A stretch of 7,250 nt of DNA from [Eubacterium] saphenum (GTDB taxonomy: Bacteria; Bacillota; Clostridia; Oscillospirales; Ruminococcaceae): NCBI GenBank assembly GCA_004555855.1, contig SFJQ01000074.1:1-7250 (forward strand), written 5' to 3'. Position 1 is the first letter of the stretch, and the number at the start of each line of letters is the position of its first letter. Positions 4,915-7,250 of the stretch are shown piece after piece. Both the position numbers and the translations under genes were made by a program. The notes beneath the pieces are model-generated. The model did no database searches. It was not told the DNA's origin and worked only from the letters and a program-made list of their open reading frames with translations.

Positions 4915-7059
4915 ATGGATATTAACGAAAAACTTGCCAAAGAGTTTAAACTGCGGCGCGAGCAGGTTGACAACACGGTTGCGCTGATTGACGACGACAA
5001 GACAATCCCGTTCATCGCGCGCTATCGTAAGGAGCAGACAGGCTCGCTTGACGACACGATTTTGCGCGAGCTTTCCGACAGGCTGACCTATCTGCGTAAT
5101 CTCGAAAAGCGCAAGGAGGAGATTGTTTCATCGATAACCGAGCAGGAGAAAATGACCGATGAAATCGCCGCTGCAATTGAAAAAGCGGAAACTTTGGTCG
5201 AGGTCGAGGACATCTACCGCCCGTTCAAGCCCAAGCGCAAAACCCGCGGCTCGGTTGCCCGTGAAAAGGGGCTGGAGCCGCTTGCCGAGATAATTCTGGA
5301 GCAAAACACAGCGACTGTTCCCGAGAATGAAGCCGAGGCTTTTGTCAATGCCGAAAAGGGCGTGAATTCTGCTGAGGAAGCCGTTCAGGGCGCTCTGGAT
5401 ATAATCGCGGAGGATTTGTCGGACAACGCGGAACTTCGCAAAAAGCTGCGCGAGGAGATTTTCGCAAACGGCGTTATCTCGTCAACTGCTGCCTCCGAGG
5501 AAGCGGACGAGGTGTACAAAAACTATTTCGAGTACTCCGAGCCTGTCGGGAAAATCGCGGGACATCGCGTGCTTGCGCTGGACAGGGGCGAGAAAGAGGA
5601 CGCGCTGAAGGTTGCGGTAACGCTGCCCGAGGGCGTTGGCGAGAAGATGTGCGTGAAGGAGCTTGTGAAGAACACGAGCCTTTGCGGAAATCTCGTAAGA
5701 AACGCCTGCGAGGATAGTTTCAAGCGGCTGATTTTCCCGTCAATTGAACGCGAGGTTCGCTCGGAGCTTACGGCAAACGCTGCCGAGGGAGCAATCAAGG
5801 TTTTCGCCTCAAATCTGAAGCAGCTAATTATGGCGCCTCCCGTCAAGAATACCGTTACTCTCGGGCTTGACCCGGGGTACGCGCACGGCTGTAAATGCGC
5901 GGTTGTGGACAACACGGGAAAGGTTCTGGATACCGCGATTGTGTACCTCACGCGCTCTAAAAACGAGGCGGAAACCGCGAAAAAAGTGCTTTCCAATTTG
6001 ATTGAAAAACACCACGTTTCAACAATTGCAATCGGCAACGGCACGGCTTCCCGCGAAACCGAGCAGTTCACCGCCGAGCTGATAAAATCGGTATCGCACA
6101 AGGTTCAGTATATGGTGGTTTCCGAGGCGGGCGCGTCGGTTTATTCCGCGTCAAAGCTCGCTGCTGAGGAGTTCCCCGATTACGATGTTTCGCTTCGCAG
6201 CGCCGTTTCAATCGCTCGCAGACTTCAAGACCCGCTTGCCGAGCTTGTCAAAATCGATCCGAAAGCAATCGGCGTCGGGCAGTATCAGCACGATATGCCC
6301 AAAGCCCGTCTTGACGACGCGCTGAAAGGTGTTGTCGAGGACTGCGTGAACTCGGTCGGCGTGGATTTGAACACGGCTTCTTATTCGCTTTTGTCGTACA
6401 TCTCGGGCATTAATTTGGCTGTTGCCAAGAACATTGTCGCTTATCGCGAGGAAAACGGCGAGTTTACCGACCGAAAGCAGCTTCTGAAAGTGAAAAAGCT
6501 CGGTGCAAAAGCGTATGAGCAGTGCGCGGGATTTTTACGCATTTCGGGCGGCAAAAATCCGCTTGACAACACGGGTATTCACCCCGAGAGCTACAATGCC
6601 GCAAAGCTGCTGATGGATAAGAGCGGGATTTCCGTAGAGGAGCTTGGAAATGCCGAGAAAATCCGCGAAAAGCTGAAAGCGGTAAAACTTCGCGATGTTT
6701 CCGAGGAAACGGGAGCGGGTTTGCCGACGCTAAACGATATCGTGAAAGAGCTTGAAAAGCCGGGCAGGGACCCGCGCGACGAGCTTCCGCCGCCTTTGAT
6801 GAGAAGCGGCGATGTTATGGAATTGAAAGACCTGAAGCCCGGAATGGAGCTTGTCGGAACGGTTCGCAATGTCGTGGATTACGGCGCGTTTGTGGATATC
6901 GGTGTACACGAGGACGGGCTTGTGCATATCTCGCAGCTTGCCGACAGATTTGTGAGAAATCCGTTTGAAGTCGTCAAGGTAAACGATGTTGTGAAGGTGA
7001 GAGTACTGGACGTGGACTTGAAGCGCGGGAGAATTTCTCTTACGATGAGAAAGAAGTAA
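4915..7059 (+). CDS. tex: Tex-family S1 RNA-binding protein (transcription accessory protein)
   Basis: A 714-residue cytoplasmic nucleic-acid-binding protein of the Tex/Spt6-related family, which acts with the transcription machinery. Length and domain order are normal. The helical Tex N-terminal region covers about residues 1-200, with FIARYRKEQTGSLDD and EVEDIYRPFKPKRKTRG, both highly typical. The RNase H-like YqgF domain starts at about 315 with TLGLDPGYAHGCKCAVVD (Asp at residue 319). The segment from PLAELVKIDPKAIGVGQYQHD to LDDALKGVVEDCVNSVGVDLN precedes the helix-hairpin-helix region near 490-560 (YISGINLAVAKNIV). The C-terminal S1 domain spans about 643-714, with GTVRNVVDYGAFVDIGVHED and GRISLTMRKK. 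ATG 4915 is chosen over the upstream TTG at 4858 because it has AGGAG seven bases before it and the upstream codons overlap the promoter. It is flanked by a terminator on the left; the next gene starts 40 bases downstream. Confidence 0.97.
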   Translation: MDINEKLAKEFKLRREQVDNTVALIDDDKTIPFIARYRKEQTGSLDDTILRELSDRLTYLRNLEKRKEEIVSSITEQEKMTDEIAAAIEKAETLVEVEDIYRPFKPKRKTRGSVAREKGLEPLAEIILEQNTATVPENEAEAFVNAEKGVNSAEEAVQGALDIIAEDLSDNAELRKKLREEIFANGVISSTAASEEADEVYKNYFEYSEPVGKIAGHRVLALDRGEKEDALKVAVTLPEGVGEKMCVKELVKNTSLCGNLVRNACEDSFKRLIFPSIEREVRSELTANAAEGAIKVFASNLKQLIMAPPVKNTVTLGLDPGYAHGCKCAVVDNTGKVLDTAIVYLTRSKNEAETAKKVLSNLIEKHHVSTIAIGNGTASRETEQFTAELIKSVSHKVQYMVVSEAGASVYSASKLAAEEFPDYDVSLRSAVSIARRLQDPLAELVKIDPKAIGVGQYQHDMPKARLDDALKGVVEDCVNSVGVDLNTASYSLLSYISGINLAVAKNIVAYREENGEFTDRKQLLKVKKLGAKAYEQCAGFLRISGGKNPLDNTGIHPESYNAAKLLMDKSGISVEELGNAEKIREKLKAVKLRDVSEETGAGLPTLNDIVKELEKPGRDPRDELPPPLMRSGDVMELKDLKPGMELVGTVRNVVDYGAFVDIGVHEDGLVHISQLADRFVRNPFEVVKVNDVVKVRVLDVDLKRGRISLTMRKK

Positions 7060-7099
7060 TCCGGTTTTGGCATAACGTTAATCTGAAAAGGGAAAAGCA

Positions 7100-7250
7100 A
7101 TGAAAAAGCTAAATCAGGCGGTTGAGGAGATTTTGGCGGAACGTTTCGGAAAGGATTCGGTTATCGCTCTTGCGACAAACTGCGATGAAGTGCCGTATGT
7201 GCGGTATGTAGACGCTTATTATGAGAACGGTGCATTTTATATCATTACCT
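7100..7250 (+). CDS. Pyridoxamine 5'-phosphate oxidase-family protein, N-terminal part (3' end outside window)
   Basis: Fifty codons are visible before the right edge. The sequence begins with MKKLNQAVEEILAERFG, then DSVIALATNCDEVPYVRYVDAYYENGAFYIIT. This is the first helix and opening strands of the FMN-binding split-barrel fold: the pattern I-A-L-A-T, then V-P-Y-V-R, then an aromatic-rich A-Y-Y-E-N-G-A-F-Y strand is typical of small PNPOx-like flavoproteins in Clostridia. These are usually about 130-150 residues and of uncertain substrate, not true PdxH. A purine-rich GAAAAGGGA (7084-7092) may serve as a modest ribosome binding site. It lies 40 bases after tex on the same strand with no hairpin between, so read-through from tex is likely. 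Confidence 0.75.
   Translation, partial: MKKLNQAVEEILAERFGKDSVIALATNCDEVPYVRYVDAYYENGAFYIIT

Noticed and set aside
5523..6101. Minus-strand open frame of 192 codons opposite tex
   Set aside because: Antisense to conserved Tex regions. The Ser/Phe-rich translation is typical of the reverse strand of a Glu/Lys-rich gene.
7060..7099. Possible terminator between tex and the PNPOx-like gene
   Set aside because: No hairpin followed by a T-run could be formed in the 40-base gap.

Overview
This 7.25 kb stretch looks like chromosomal DNA from a Gram-positive Clostridia-type bacterium, probably a Ruminococcus/Oscillospiraceae relative. That placement is an inference. It rests on strong GGAGG-type ribosome binding sites, sigma-A-like promoters close to consensus (TTGACA-17-TATAAT twice), rho-independent terminators with U-tracts, and protein families (DUF2871, a DUF6935-like protein, Firmicutes-type Tex and SbcC) familiar from gut Firmicutes. 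No rRNA, tRNA, CRISPR array, insertion sequence or phage gene was seen.

Layout. (1) 1-1568, plus strand: the C-terminal half of the DNA repair ATPase SbcC, cut by the left edge. (2) 1569-2540, minus strand: a two-gene operon (NTF2-like protein, then GNAT acetyltransferase) read from a perfect consensus promoter at 2512-2540. Its last stop codon directly abuts the sbcC stop. (3) 2583-3262, plus strand: a small unit with its own promoter and terminator, holding a short DUF6935-like protein that seems to have lost its middle and, directly after it, a frameshifted gene remnant. (4) 3274-4832, plus strand: a self-contained operon with a consensus promoter, a perfect 15-bp palindrome just after it, a TetR-family regulator, two small four-helix membrane proteins (DUF2871 and an unnamed partner, overlapping by ATGA) and a strong terminator. 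(5) 4858-7059, plus strand: a full-length tex gene with its own extended -10 promoter. (6) 7100 to the right edge: the start of a pyridoxamine 5'-phosphate oxidase-family gene.

How the parts work together. SbcC and Tex are housekeeping nucleic-acid proteins. The material between them is accessory: small stress- or metabolism-type enzymes, a decaying locus, and a TetR-controlled membrane-protein pair. The TetR operon is the most interesting part. The palindrome fits an autoregulatory operator, so the repressor probably controls itself and both membrane proteins. The only start codon well placed behind the regulator's Shine-Dalgarno sequence is ATT; the one upstream in-frame ATG lies inside the palindrome and within a few bases of the predicted transcript 5' end. 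I did not find a convincing new multi-gene defence or mobile system here.
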